This document shows positions 26,449 through 34,956 of a stretch of 64,000 nucleotides of DNA, piece by piece. The notes under the pieces are model-generated. The model did not search any database. It had not been told where the DNA came from and worked only from the letters and a program-made list of their open reading frames with translations. The stretch's first letter is position 1. The number at the start of each line of letters is the position of its first letter. Location of the stretch: positions 1 to 64,000 of the forward strand of contig CAZUPD010000018.1 in the NCBI GenBank assembly GCA_964621785.1, in the 5' to 3' direction. The translations under genes were made by a program, and so were the position numbers. The DNA comes from JACKDW01 sp964621785. GTDB taxonomy: Bacteria; Myxococcota_A; Polyangia; Nannocystales; Nannocystaceae.

Positions 26449-27501
26449 GTGCCTGCGCAGACACCAACCGTGCTTGCGATTGAATCCTCCTGTGACGAGA
26501 CGGCCTGTGCAGTCGTTTCAGGATTGTATGTACAATCTTCTGTGGTCGCGTCGCAGGTCGAAATCCACTCGCGTTTTGGCGGTGTGGTGCCCGAATTGGC
26601 CAGTCGTCATCACCTCGGTGCAGTGGTCCCGGTTGTCGAACAAGCGCTCGAACAATCGGGTACGACCCTCGCACAACTCGACGGGCTGGCGGTAACCGAC
26701 GGGCCCGGTTTGGCCGGCGCACTGCTGGTCGGTGTGCAAATGGCCCGTGGGTTGGCGGCGGCGACCGGGCTACCGTTACACGGAATCCATCACATGGAAG
26801 GGCACGTGTTTTCGCCATTCTTGGGCGATGAGCACTGCGAAGCGACGGCGTTTGAGCCCCATGTGGCCCTGTTGGTATCCGGCGGGCACACCGAACTCGT
26901 CCACGTCGCCGGGTTTGAGGACTATCGCCTGCTCGGCGCAACGCGGGACGATGCCGCCGGCGAAGCCTACGACAAGGTCGCGAAAATGCTGGGACTCGGT
27001 TACCCAGGGGGGCCAGTGATCGACCGCTTGGCCACGGAGGGGAATCCTTCGGCGCACAGCTTTCCACGCGCGATGATGGCCCGCCGCGACAACCTGGAGT
27101 TCTCATTTTCGGGCCTAAAAACTGCTGTCTTGGTGACCCTCGAACGCGAAGGCCAACCGCAGTCGCGCGCGGCCCTGGCGGATATTTGCGCGAGTTTCCA
27201 AGCGGCGGTGGTCGAGGTTTTGGTGGTCAAGGCATTACGTGCATGTGCAAAAGTTTCTGCATCCGTCCTGCACGTCGTCGGCGGGGTTTCGGCCAACCGA
27301 GGGTTACGCGCACAACTCACCGAGAAGGCAGAGGCCAAAGGGATCCGCACACGGGTCCCGCAACTGCGCTACTGCGGTGACAATGCAGCAATGATCGGCG
27401 CCGCGGCAGCCCACCGAATCGCAGTCGGACGCCCGCCGCGGGTCGACGTCGACACCAGCCGCTCACTCGACCAAGTCGGGGTAGGGGAATCAGGTGGCTA
27501 A
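26449..27501 (+). CDS. tsaD: tRNA N6-adenosine threonylcarbamoyltransferase
   Basis: 350 residues from a GTG start, the usual TsaD length. ASKHA fold: VLAIESSCDETACAVV at the N-terminus, the metal-binding HHMEGH (His115 and His119), LVSGGHTELVHV, DDAAGEAYDKVAKMLGLGYPGGP and the C-terminal RYCGDNAAMIGAAA. It transfers threonylcarbamoyl from TC-AMP to A37 of tRNAs reading ANN codons, with TsaB and TsaE, neither of which I see in the window. A perfect TTGYANNTRCAA site (26524-26535) lies in frame as codons TTG TAT GTA CAA (Leu-Tyr-Val-Gln), codons otherwise avoided in this gene. Confidence 0.95.
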   Translation: MPAQTPTVLAIESSCDETACAVVSGLYVQSSVVASQVEIHSRFGGVVPELASRHHLGAVVPVVEQALEQSGTTLAQLDGLAVTDGPGLAGALLVGVQMARGLAAATGLPLHGIHHMEGHVFSPFLGDEHCEATAFEPHVALLVSGGHTELVHVAGFEDYRLLGATRDDAAGEAYDKVAKMLGLGYPGGPVIDRLATEGNPSAHSFPRAMMARRDNLEFSFSGLKTAVLVTLEREGQPQSRAALADICASFQAAVVEVLVVKALRACAKVSASVLHVVGGVSANRGLRAQLTEKAEAKGIRTRVPQLRYCGDNAAMIGAAAAHRIAVGRPPRVDVDTSRSLDQVGVGESGG

Positions 27502-27602
27502 ACTTGTAGATGCCCTGAGATTGCAGGCGTCGTCGATTCGCCACGGGAAATATCAGTGCAAATACAACTTCTACGCGCCCAAGAAGCGCAGGAACGCTAG
27601 CG

Positions 27603-28433
27603 ATGGTTGAGTCTCCCGAGACGGTATTGCGCCGCCATGGCATCCGCGCCCGCCACAGCTGGGGGCAAAACTTCCTGCGCTCGCCCGAGGTTTTGCGGGA
27701 AATTGTCGCCGCGAGTGGAGCAGGTCCCGGTCTGCGCGTGGTCGAGATCGGGGCGGGCTTGGGCACACTGACTGCCGCGTTGCTGGCAACGGGTGCGGAC
27801 GTTTGGGCGATCGAACGCGACCGCGATCTGTGCGAGGTTTTGCGCCGCGAGTTTGAGCAAATGCCGCAGCTGCAACTGTTCGAGGCGGATGCGGTGCGGT
27901 TTGCCTACGACGCTGCGGCAGAGGGTCTGTCGGCACAACCCGTAATCGTCGGCAATCTTCCGTACCAGATCACCGGACCGCTGTTGTTTGCGCTGCTCAA
28001 CTATCACACGGTGACGGGGCCATGGATTGTCATGGTGCAAAAAGAGGTGGCCGACCGATTGTGTGCGGACCCAGGCTCGCGAAAGTACGGTGGCGCGACG
28101 GTGTTGCTGTCCCACCGGCGGGCGATCAATCTGGTGTGCGAGGCACCTCGTGGGTGTTTTGTGCCAGCGCCGCGAGTCGATTCCGCAGTGATTCGCCTCG
28201 ACCCGTTGCCGCAACCGCGTGGCCATGTCGGCGATCCCGAGGGATTTCGCGTGCTCGTGCGAACCGCCTTTCAACGCCGGCGCAAGATGTTGACCAACTG
28301 CCTAGCGCCACTGGCGAGCGCTGACGAGATCCGACAGTGGTGTGCGACCGCCGGGATCGACCCGACGCTCCGCCCAGAAAAATTGTCTTGCGAGGCATTT
28401 GCAAGTTTGCAACGAGCAAGGGAGAATTTTTAG
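27603..28433 (+). CDS. rsmA: 16S rRNA dimethyladenosine transferase
   Basis: 276 residues. RsmA/KsgA motifs: HSWGQNFL (near 18), VVEIGAGLGTLT (motif I, near 46), NLPYQI (catalytic motif IV, Asn118 to Tyr121) and the C-terminal RRRKMLTNCL helix. It dimethylates A1518 and A1519 of 16S rRNA. The AGGA site is 10 nt upstream of the ATG. It is separated from tsaD by 101 bp that contain one iterated palindrome (27557-27566). Confidence 0.95.
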   Translation: MVESPETVLRRHGIRARHSWGQNFLRSPEVLREIVAASGAGPGLRVVEIGAGLGTLTAALLATGADVWAIERDRDLCEVLRREFEQMPQLQLFEADAVRFAYDAAAEGLSAQPVIVGNLPYQITGPLLFALLNYHTVTGPWIVMVQKEVADRLCADPGSRKYGGATVLLSHRRAINLVCEAPRGCFVPAPRVDSAVIRLDPLPQPRGHVGDPEGFRVLVRTAFQRRRKMLTNCLAPLASADEIRQWCATAGIDPTLRPEKLSCEAFASLQRARENF

Positions 28434-28813
28434 GATCGCAGCGAGTTGTACTCGTAGGACAAGGGATTCGGGCCGCGGTTCGTACCGTCGAGCCCGGGCA
28501 TCGAGCGCCTTCGAGTTCTGGGCAAGGATTCGGGCGACAGGCCATCGAGGCCGACACTTGGTTTCCGGCACTTGGGTTCTCGCGTCTTCGAGGTCTGGCA
28601 AGGATTCGGTCGACTGCCTATTGAGGCTGGTACTTAGGTTCACGCGCCTTCGAGGTCTGGGCGAGGCGTACGTCTCCGTCGCTTGTCCGCCATTCAATGC
28701 CTATACATCATTTGATCCAACCTCGAACGCAAAGAACCCAAGTGCCGACCGCGACAGCCTGTCGCGGCCCGAACCCTTTGCCCTACAAGTAAACTGCCCC
28801 GCGATCTTAAAAA
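28434..28813. other. Intergenic region, 380 bp, with short tandem repeats
   Basis: No gene is supported here. The middle is occupied by a degenerate tandem repeat (separate entry). The right-hand end (28690-28812) is less GC-rich and presumably holds the mutM promoter, without a clear -10/-35 pair. Confidence 0.55.
28504..28672 (+). repeat. Degenerate tandem repeat, units of about 63-76 bp
   Basis: The block GCGYCTTCGAGKTCTGG recurs near 28506, 28582 and 28645, twice followed by GGCAAGGATTCGG or GCAAGGATTCGG and an ATCGAGGC/ATTGAGGC block. It is not homologous to the repeats at 24.3-24.8 kb as far as I can see. Confidence 0.7.
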
Positions 28814-29677
28814 ATGCCGGAATTGCCTGAAGTCGAAACCGTGCGCCGGGGCATTGCTGCGGCTGGACTGACGTCGCCTGTCCTCGAAATCTACCGCAGT
28901 CCCCTCAAGTTGCGGACCGGTGCCCACTGGCGACGCGAAGGTCTTTTGAAGTTGGTTGGAGCGACTCCTGGCGAAGTCGGCCGGCGGGGGAAATATCTGA
29001 TCTGGGAGTTTGCGGGTCGGTCTGGCGAGGCACTCGGGCTGTTGATCCACCTCGGGATGAGTGGCCGATGCGGGGTGGTCGCAACCGGTGACCCACAGGC
29101 CAAACACACCCATGTCGCGGTCAGGTTTACCAGCGGACAGGAACTGCGGTTTGTCGATCCACGGCGGTTTGGCGGCGTTCGGGTCGATGCGCTCGAGGCC
29201 ATCCTGAACTCCCCACCGGTCGGAAACCTCGGTCCCGAGCCACTCGACCCCGGGTTTGACGGCGAGGTCTTGCGCCGGCGAATCGGCAGCAGCAAGCGGG
29301 TGATCCGCGACGCATTGCTCGATCAGCACGCGGTCGCGGGGATCGGCAACATCTACGCGATCGAAGCGTTGTACCGGGCGCGGATCTATCCGTTGGTCGC
29401 CGCCCGGCGGTTGCGTGCAGGCGCCTATTCCCGGCTCGCGGCAGCGCTGGTCGATGTGCTGACAGCCGGCATCGAAAACGGAGGTACGACGCTCAAGGAT
29501 TTTCGCAACGTCGTCGGAGAAGTTGGGCGCAACCAAGACGACCTGCGGATCTACGGCCGCGCGGGAGAGTCGTGCCCGGGGTGTGGCGCGACCCTCGAGG
29601 CGGCGGTCCACGGTGGGCGCAGTTTGATGTGGTGTCCCGTCGAACAGCCGCGCCCGCGCACGCGTTGGGTCGGATGA
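28814..29677 (+). CDS. mutM: Formamidopyrimidine-DNA glycosylase with altered zinc finger
   Basis: 287 residues. Fpg/MutM removes oxidised purines such as 8-oxoG by base excision. N-terminal PELPEVETVRRG supplies the catalytic Pro2 and Glu3, Lys60 is in GRRGKYLIW, and QHAVAGIGNIYAIE is the H2TH region. The C-terminal zinc finger should read C-x2-C-x16-C-x2-C; here Cys254, Cys257 and Cys274 are present but the fourth ligand is Glu277 (CPVEQ instead of CPxCQ). Glu or another residue could still coordinate, or the finger could be zinc-less as in plant and some viral homologues. There is no frameshift sign. Confidence 0.92.
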   Translation: MPELPEVETVRRGIAAAGLTSPVLEIYRSPLKLRTGAHWRREGLLKLVGATPGEVGRRGKYLIWEFAGRSGEALGLLIHLGMSGRCGVVATGDPQAKHTHVAVRFTSGQELRFVDPRRFGGVRVDALEAILNSPPVGNLGPEPLDPGFDGEVLRRRIGSSKRVIRDALLDQHAVAGIGNIYAIEALYRARIYPLVAARRLRAGAYSRLAAALVDVLTAGIENGGTTLKDFRNVVGEVGRNQDDLRIYGRAGESCPGCGATLEAAVHGGRSLMWCPVEQPRPRTRWVG

Positions 29678-29740
29678 TCGCCAATTCAAACTGGTGGATT
29701 CTCGCGTAGAAAGCGCGAATTCCCGAGAAGGACCGAGTGC

Positions 29741-30367
29741 TTGCCACCCGCAAGTGTCCCGACGCAAACTCATGCGGGAGTGGAGGACACGCGCAGCGAT
29801 GAAGAATTGATGCTCGCATTCCGGGAGGGAGATTCCCGGGCATTTGAGCCGCTCGTCGTTCGCCACCGCCGGGGCCTGTTCAACTTTCTCTTGCGCAGCG
29901 TGCAAAACCGCAGTCGCGCCGAGGAACTGTTGCAAGAGGTGTTTTTTCGGGTGGTTCGATCGCGTGCCCGCTACCAGCAAACCGCCAAGTTCACGACCTG
30001 GGTCTACACCATTGCTCGCAACCTCTGTGTCGACGAAAGCCGACGGCAGAAGTTTCGCCGAACCGTCTCCCTCGATGCACCGCGTGGGCGTCGGGATCAG
30101 GAGGGTGGGGTCTCGATGCTCGACCAGACGGCGGCCGACCAAGTTGGGACCGACGATGCGGCCGAAGGTCCACGGATCCAAAGCCGGGTCGCCGACGCGG
30201 TCGCCAAGCTTCCCGACGACCAGCGTGAAGTGTTTTTGATGCGCCAGATCGGTGGGCTTTCGTTCAAGCAAATTGGGCGTGCGGTGGGAGCCCCGGAGAA
30301 CACGGTCAAAAGTCGGATGCGGTACGCACTCGAGAAATTGCGGAGCGAACTCGCCGACATGCGGTGA
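29741..30367 (+). CDS. ECF-type RNA polymerase sigma factor
   Basis: 208 residues from a TTG start. Region 2 is clear (LMLAFREGDSRAFEPLV, ELLQEVFFRVVRSRARYQ, FTTWVYTIARNLCVDESRR) and region 4 (LPDDQREVFLMRQIGGLSFKQIGRAVGAPENTVKSRMRYALEKLR) recognises the -35 element. The linker of about 50 residues is long and acidic. The usual anti-sigma gene does not follow; instead a 114-bp gap leads to speA. Regulation is therefore unknown. Confidence 0.92.
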   Translation: MPPASVPTQTHAGVEDTRSDEELMLAFREGDSRAFEPLVVRHRRGLFNFLLRSVQNRSRAEELLQEVFFRVVRSRARYQQTAKFTTWVYTIARNLCVDESRRQKFRRTVSLDAPRGRRDQEGGVSMLDQTAADQVGTDDAAEGPRIQSRVADAVAKLPDDQREVFLMRQIGGLSFKQIGRAVGAPENTVKSRMRYALEKLRSELADMR

Positions 30368-30481
30368 CAATTCGAAACTTGTTTGTTGTACAACGAAATT
30401 GCATCACAGTGTGGAACCCCACGCGAATGGATACGAACCGACAAACGAGACCGCTGATGCACCCCACTACTATCGGCCTGC

Positions 30482-32461
30482 ATGACGACTGCAGCGAAGT
30501 CCAGCAACAGCCCGGATACGGTGAGCCAAGAAGCGGCAAACGATTCGAAGCGGAAGGTCAAAGGGAGCATTCAGAACTCGTTTAAGCGCTACGGCGTCGG
30601 GCGTTGGGGCAAGGACTTTCTCCACGCCAACGCCGATGGTCACCTGTGCTTTCGGTCACCTCGTTTTCCGTCGGTCGACCTCCATGAACTCTCGACTGCA
30701 CTGGAGAACCGGGGTATCCGCAGCCCCTACGTCGTCCGGTTTCCGACCATGATCGAGCGGCAGTTGCAGCGGATCTGCGAAGCCTTTCAAACTGCTTGTA
30801 CGACCAACGAATTCCGCGGCGGGCATGTGGGCGTCTTTCCCCTCAAGGTCAACCAGCGGCGCTCGGTCGTCGACACTGTCTGTCGCGTCCGCAAACAATA
30901 CCACTACGGCCTCGAGGCCGGCAGCAAGCCGGAACTGTTGTTGGCGATGGCCCAGCCTGTGGTCGAAGGGATTCCGCTGATCTGCAACGGCTACAAAGAT
31001 CGGGAATTTATTCGGATGGCCTTTCACGCCGCCGAACTCGGTCACCGGGTTGTGTTGGTCCTCGAGAGCGTGCGCGAGGTTCAGCGCTACGTCGATGTGT
31101 TTACCGAACACGATTGGCGAAGCGTTCCCGAGCTCGGGATGCGGGCCAAACTCTACACAAAGGGGAGTGGGCGCTGGCAGAGTTCCGGCGGCGAGGGGTC
31201 GAAGTTCGGCCTGATCACCGGCGAACTTTTAGAAGTTGTTCGTGCCCTCGACGCCGCCGAGTTGGTCGGCAACCTGACCCTGCTCCACTTTCACATCGGG
31301 TCGCAAATCACCCAGATCAAGCGGATCAAACAGGCTGTCCGCGAGGCCACCCGGATCTATGCGGCAATGTGCAAGTACTGTCCCAACCTCGGACTGCTCG
31401 ACCTAGGTGGCGGCATCGGTGTGGACTACGACGGCAGTCGCACCTCCTACCCATCGTCGGTCAACTATTCGCTCGAAGAATACGCATCGCAGGTCGTGTT
31501 CGAGGTGACGGAGTTGTGCAACGAAACGGGTGTCGACCATCCTTGGATTATCACCGAAAGCGGGCGGGTCGTGGTCGCCAACCACGCGGTGATGATCGCC
31601 GATCTGCGGGAGGTTCAGGGTGAACTTCTACCGCTCGCCGAACCGCGGGCAGACGAACATCGGCTCGTCGCACAATTGCGGGAGAACCTCGCCACGATCA
31701 ATACCAAGAATGTCGAAGAGTACTTCCACGATGCGATCGACGACCGCGACGAATGTCTCCACCTGTTCTCGCGCGGGTACCTGAGCATCGAGGATCGTGC
31801 GGCGGCCGAAGGGTTGTTTCTACGGATCCGCAACCGGTGTCAAAAAATCATTGAGGCGATGCCGCAAAAGCCCGAGGAGATTGTCGAGTACCTCACTCGA
31901 GCCCAGCGCAAATATCTCGCGAACTTTTCGATTTTTCAGTCGCTGCCCGATACCTGGAGTATTCAGCATGTGTTTCCGGCTGCGCCGCTCTCTCGGCACA
32001 ACGAGCGTCCGACCGTCCACGCGACGATCGTCGATATCACCTGTGACAGCGACGGTTGTGTCAAAACATTTGCCCACCCCGAGGACAACCTTCCGAACCT
32101 CCCGCTCCATGACAATCGCAGCAAAGGCGAGCGTTATTACCTCGGATTTTTTATGGTGGGTGCCTATCAAGATAGTTTGGCGAATGTCCACAACCTGTTT
32201 GGCGAATGTCACGAAGTGGTCCTGCGCGACCCCGACGAGGATCTCCTCCTCGCCCACAGCGATCGCATCGAGCTGAGCGACAAACTCCATTTTGAGATCC
32301 ATCTCGGGGCGACCTGCGAAGATGTCCTGGCGGCCATGCACTACGATGTCGATACAATCATCAAGTTGTTACGCGACCGTCACCTCGGCGACTCGTCGAC
32401 CACCCTAGGCCAGCAGTGGGCGATGGGCCTGTTGCAGAGCTACCCATATCTCGCGCGTTGA
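30482..32461 (+). CDS. speA: Biosynthetic arginine decarboxylase
   Basis: 659 residues, the expected length for SpeA, a fold-III PLP enzyme that decarboxylates arginine to agmatine for polyamine synthesis. The PLP lysine is Lys122 in VFPLKVNQ; further landmarks are YGLEAGSKPELL, LHFHIGSQ, DLGGGIGVDYDG and ITESGRVVVANHAV. The C-terminal active-site half includes DITCDSDG and LGFFMVGAYQD. The leader has a TTGTACAA palindrome (30385-30392). A strong terminator follows 12 bp after the stop. Confidence 0.95.
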   Translation: MTTAAKSSNSPDTVSQEAANDSKRKVKGSIQNSFKRYGVGRWGKDFLHANADGHLCFRSPRFPSVDLHELSTALENRGIRSPYVVRFPTMIERQLQRICEAFQTACTTNEFRGGHVGVFPLKVNQRRSVVDTVCRVRKQYHYGLEAGSKPELLLAMAQPVVEGIPLICNGYKDREFIRMAFHAAELGHRVVLVLESVREVQRYVDVFTEHDWRSVPELGMRAKLYTKGSGRWQSSGGEGSKFGLITGELLEVVRALDAAELVGNLTLLHFHIGSQITQIKRIKQAVREATRIYAAMCKYCPNLGLLDLGGGIGVDYDGSRTSYPSSVNYSLEEYASQVVFEVTELCNETGVDHPWIITESGRVVVANHAVMIADLREVQGELLPLAEPRADEHRLVAQLRENLATINTKNVEEYFHDAIDDRDECLHLFSRGYLSIEDRAAAEGLFLRIRNRCQKIIEAMPQKPEEIVEYLTRAQRKYLANFSIFQSLPDTWSIQHVFPAAPLSRHNERPTVHATIVDITCDSDGCVKTFAHPEDNLPNLPLHDNRSKGERYYLGFFMVGAYQDSLANVHNLFGECHEVVLRDPDEDLLLAHSDRIELSDKLHFEIHLGATCEDVLAAMHYDVDTIIKLLRDRHLGDSSTTLGQQWAMGLLQSYPYLAR

Positions 32462-32473
32462 GCCAAAAATCAA

Positions 32474-32507
32474 GCCACGGACAGCAACCCGTCCGTGGCC
32501 TAATTTT
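32474..32507 (+). terminator. Rho-independent terminator after speA
   Basis: A perfect 9-bp stem, GCCACGGAC (32474-32482) with GTCCGTGGC (32491-32499), loop of 8 nt, then the tail ctaatttta. It also sits between convergent genes and may act on both, though only the plus-strand tail is T-rich. Confidence 0.88.
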
Positions 32508-32535
32508 ACGCGTGTATGCGCAACTTTTGTTCGGT

Positions 32536-33591
32536 TCAGGATCCGCCCTTGACGAACTTTTTGACCATGTACCACTTGGTCTTGGTCAGGTCGTCCTTGG
32601 AGGCCTCCATACCATTGTCCTCGATCATCCGGGCGATCAGGGAATCGACATCCTCGGCGGTTTTTGGCGGGCTCGCATCGACATCGGCGAGTTCGTGACA
32701 GGCTGAGCAGGTCGCCTCATAGGCCTTCTTGGCCGCCGCCTCGTCAAACTCGGGTTTGGCGTCGGTCGTGCCCATATTCGCCAGGGCTTTTTGCGTCTTT
32801 TGTTGTTCGAGTTTTTCGACCCGCGCTTTCTTGGCCGACTTTTGCAGGTCGCCGCTGATGGCGATGAGGTAGGCGGCCGAGGCCCATTGCTCCTCGCGGG
32901 TGATCGGGCTGGCAAAGCTCGGCTTCTCGGCCATCCGCACCACCGTTCGGTACCAGGCTTGGGGCCCACGCGGACGTACAAGAATGGTTTTGAGGTCGTG
33001 ACAGACGACGCACTTGCGCACGAGCACCTGACGACCGGCCTTGAGCGTGCGGGGATTGGCCAACTCGTCGAGCGGAGCCGCGTCGGGGAAGCCGGCCTCG
33101 GGGAGCAACCGGGCGAGGCGCTCGAGGTTCTCCTGACTGTAGGCGCTACCGCCGTCGGTCTGGTTGGCAAGTGCATATTCACGGAACGCAAATGGGATCG
33201 ACAGCCCGGACAGCAAAATGGTGAACCCCAGCAGCAGGGTACCCAACACCGGCATCCATTCCTCGAGGTGGCGAAAGAACCTCAGAATCGAGACCTTGAC
33301 CAGCAACACGATCCCGATACTCATCCCGAGACACAGGTGGGCGACGGTTCGCGGGGGAAACTCGACCTGGTAGTTCCACAGCCGCGGAACCATTTCGTAC
33401 ATCATGACGAGGTAGATCAGCAGGTAGATCCAGCCGAGAATTCGATGTAGACGCATCAAACTCGGCGGCGCTGCGCTGGTTCGCGTCGCCTTGTCAAACG
33501 GGTACCCCCACAGGTGGTACATGAGGAAGACTGCCGCCGACCCGATGACGAGAAACAAAATCCCCAGGGTTGCGCTGACTGTTACGTCCAT
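32536..33591 (-). CDS. Membrane-anchored di-heme cytochrome-c-type protein
   Basis: 351 residues from ATG 33591, chosen for its GGAGG site 7 nt upstream. The N-terminal half has about four hydrophobic helices (around 5-22, 50-66, 82-104, 115-135) with His residues that could ligate a b-type heme. The C-terminal half, presumably periplasmic, has two c-type heme motifs, CVVCH (near residue 215) and CSACH (near 310), separated by a long Lys/Glu/Ala-rich coiled stretch. Probably an electron-transfer protein of the cytoplasmic membrane. No other respiratory genes are nearby, so its partners are unknown. Confidence 0.85.
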   Translation of the reverse strand: MDVTVSATLGILFLVIGSAAVFLMYHLWGYPFDKATRTSAAPPSLMRLHRILGWIYLLIYLVMMYEMVPRLWNYQVEFPPRTVAHLCLGMSIGIVLLVKVSILRFFRHLEEWMPVLGTLLLGFTILLSGLSIPFAFREYALANQTDGGSAYSQENLERLARLLPEAGFPDAAPLDELANPRTLKAGRQVLVRKCVVCHDLKTILVRPRGPQAWYRTVVRMAEKPSFASPITREEQWASAAYLIAISGDLQKSAKKARVEKLEQQKTQKALANMGTTDAKPEFDEAAAKKAYEATCSACHELADVDASPPKTAEDVDSLIARMIEDNGMEASKDDLTKTKWYMVKKFVKGGS

Positions 33592-34002
33592 TCGGTTGCC
33601 TCCGCTCGTCGGATGTACATCGATCGTCCCGACAGCCCACAGCTTACAACGCATGGTTCAACGACTTCTCGGGCCTGCTGAGGTTTTTGGCGCGCGGGCG
33701 AGCAATCTCGGTGGGCGGGTCCACGCTGCCACTGCATGACCTCAAAAATTTGAAATTATTATATATTTTGAAACACCTCGGTTCGCGGTCGGAACGACCA
33801 ACGGGAAAACGTGCACTTGCAAGCCGCGGGATCCACGTTCGCCCGGTCGGGACGAGCAGCGGGCGAACAGGCTCCCCGATTTTTCGAGACGCGCAAACAC
33901 GACGCGAACAAGCTCGGATCGAGAGAACGCGCCTCAACGCCCGAAGCGAAACGATCGTATGAGCTCGCACCTCAACGAGACAGGTACCTCTCCATTGGAC
34001 TC
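33592..34002. other. Intergenic region, 411 bp, with AT-rich island
   Basis: A sharply AT-rich stretch (33745-33778) stands out. I see no gene that I trust; open frames here lack family signatures and have irregular codon use. One palindrome copy lies at 33812-33821. It follows the stop of the minus-strand SpoU gene and precedes the cytochrome gene start, so it may contain the cytochrome promoter. Confidence 0.5.
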
Positions 34003-34845
34003 CTACCCACGGTCGTGCGTCGATCTTCCCTGGCTGAGCGCGTACAACATCGCCGCGGTCGCTGCTGCGACTCCGAGCGAATCGACTGCGTCGCGCATCG
34101 AAATCGTAACCTGAAGGTCGGCGGCTTGGAGCAGTTGCGGATCGAGGCCAAATCCTTCGTGACCGACCGCCAATACACAGTGCGATGGTCGGTGTGTGGC
34201 GACCTGTCGGAGGTCGTGCGCCGAGGCAGCCGGAGTACTCGCCCACCACTTGGCGCCGAATCGTTGCGAGTCCGTCAGCTCGGTTTGCAGATCGGTCACC
34301 CGCGAGATCGCCTGTGAAAACACGTGCCCCATGCTTCCCCGGATCGCCCGGCGACTCAGCGGATCACCGCACTGGGCATCGAGGATGACGTGGTCGCACC
34401 CGAGGGCCCGCGCGCTGCGGATGAGCGAACCCAAGTTGGCCGGGTCGGTGACGCCATTGACGGCCAACACCGTTGAACGCTCCGTCGCACACAGAGCCGT
34501 CCAATCGGGTGCTGACCACTGCGGACGCACTGCCGCTGCCAACACACCGCGGTGAAAGTCGAACCCGACAACCTCGCGCAGGACGGTTCGCGACGCGACA
34601 AACCCAAGCGTCGGAGGGGTGACGGCCTCGGCGAGTTCCGGCCAGCGCGAAGGAGTCGCCACGACCGACACCACCGGCCAGCCACTGGCGAGCAGACGGT
34701 GGACCGCAAATGCACTCTCCACCACAAACAACCGCTCGCCTCGCTGGCGCTGCAGGTTGCGAAACGGTGCGAGTCTCGGGTCGTCGACCGCGGAAATCGG
34801 CTCGGGCTCCACGACACCCACGGTACCAGAACAATCCCGCAGCAC
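34003..34845 (-). CDS. SpoU/TrmH-family RNA 2'-O-ribose methyltransferase
   Basis: 280 residues. An N-terminal substrate-binding region (about 20-95, ERLFVVESAFAVHRLL) precedes the SPOUT domain with the three knot motifs: DPANLGSLIRSARALG (motif 1), VLAVGHEGFGLDP (motif 2) and VDSLGVAAATAAMLY (motif 3, where the usual SLNV reads SLGV). The fold binds SAM in a trefoil knot and methylates ribose 2'-OH in tRNA or rRNA; the exact target is not predictable. The Asn-to-Gly change in motif 3 is worth noting. An AT-rich promoter-like segment lies just upstream (34846-34890). Confidence 0.88.
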   Translation of the reverse strand: MLRDCSGTVGVVEPEPISAVDDPRLAPFRNLQRQRGERLFVVESAFAVHRLLASGWPVVSVVATPSRWPELAEAVTPPTLGFVASRTVLREVVGFDFHRGVLAAAVRPQWSAPDWTALCATERSTVLAVNGVTDPANLGSLIRSARALGCDHVILDAQCGDPLSRRAIRGSMGHVFSQAISRVTDLQTELTDSQRFGAKWWASTPAASAHDLRQVATHRPSHCVLAVGHEGFGLDPQLLQAADLQVTISMRDAVDSLGVAAATAAMLYALSQGRSTHDRG

Positions 34846-34956
34846 GTCACATTTTATGTATATTCATATATTCTAACCTCAAAATCTAGGCTCATGGGTA
34901 CCGCAGCTGGAACTTGGTGACGAGTCTCCGACGAAGGTCGTCGGCAACTTCTGAAA

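Noticed and set aside
28694..30370. Long minus-strand frame over mutM and the sigma gene (about 558 codons)
   Set aside because: It is antisense to two genes with clear family signatures and shows no domain of its own; a by-product of GC-rich codon bias.
33644..34249. Minus-strand frame of 201 codons upstream of the cytochrome gene
   Set aside because: It overlaps the SpoU methyltransferase gene in another frame, is Arg/Ser-rich and has no signature.
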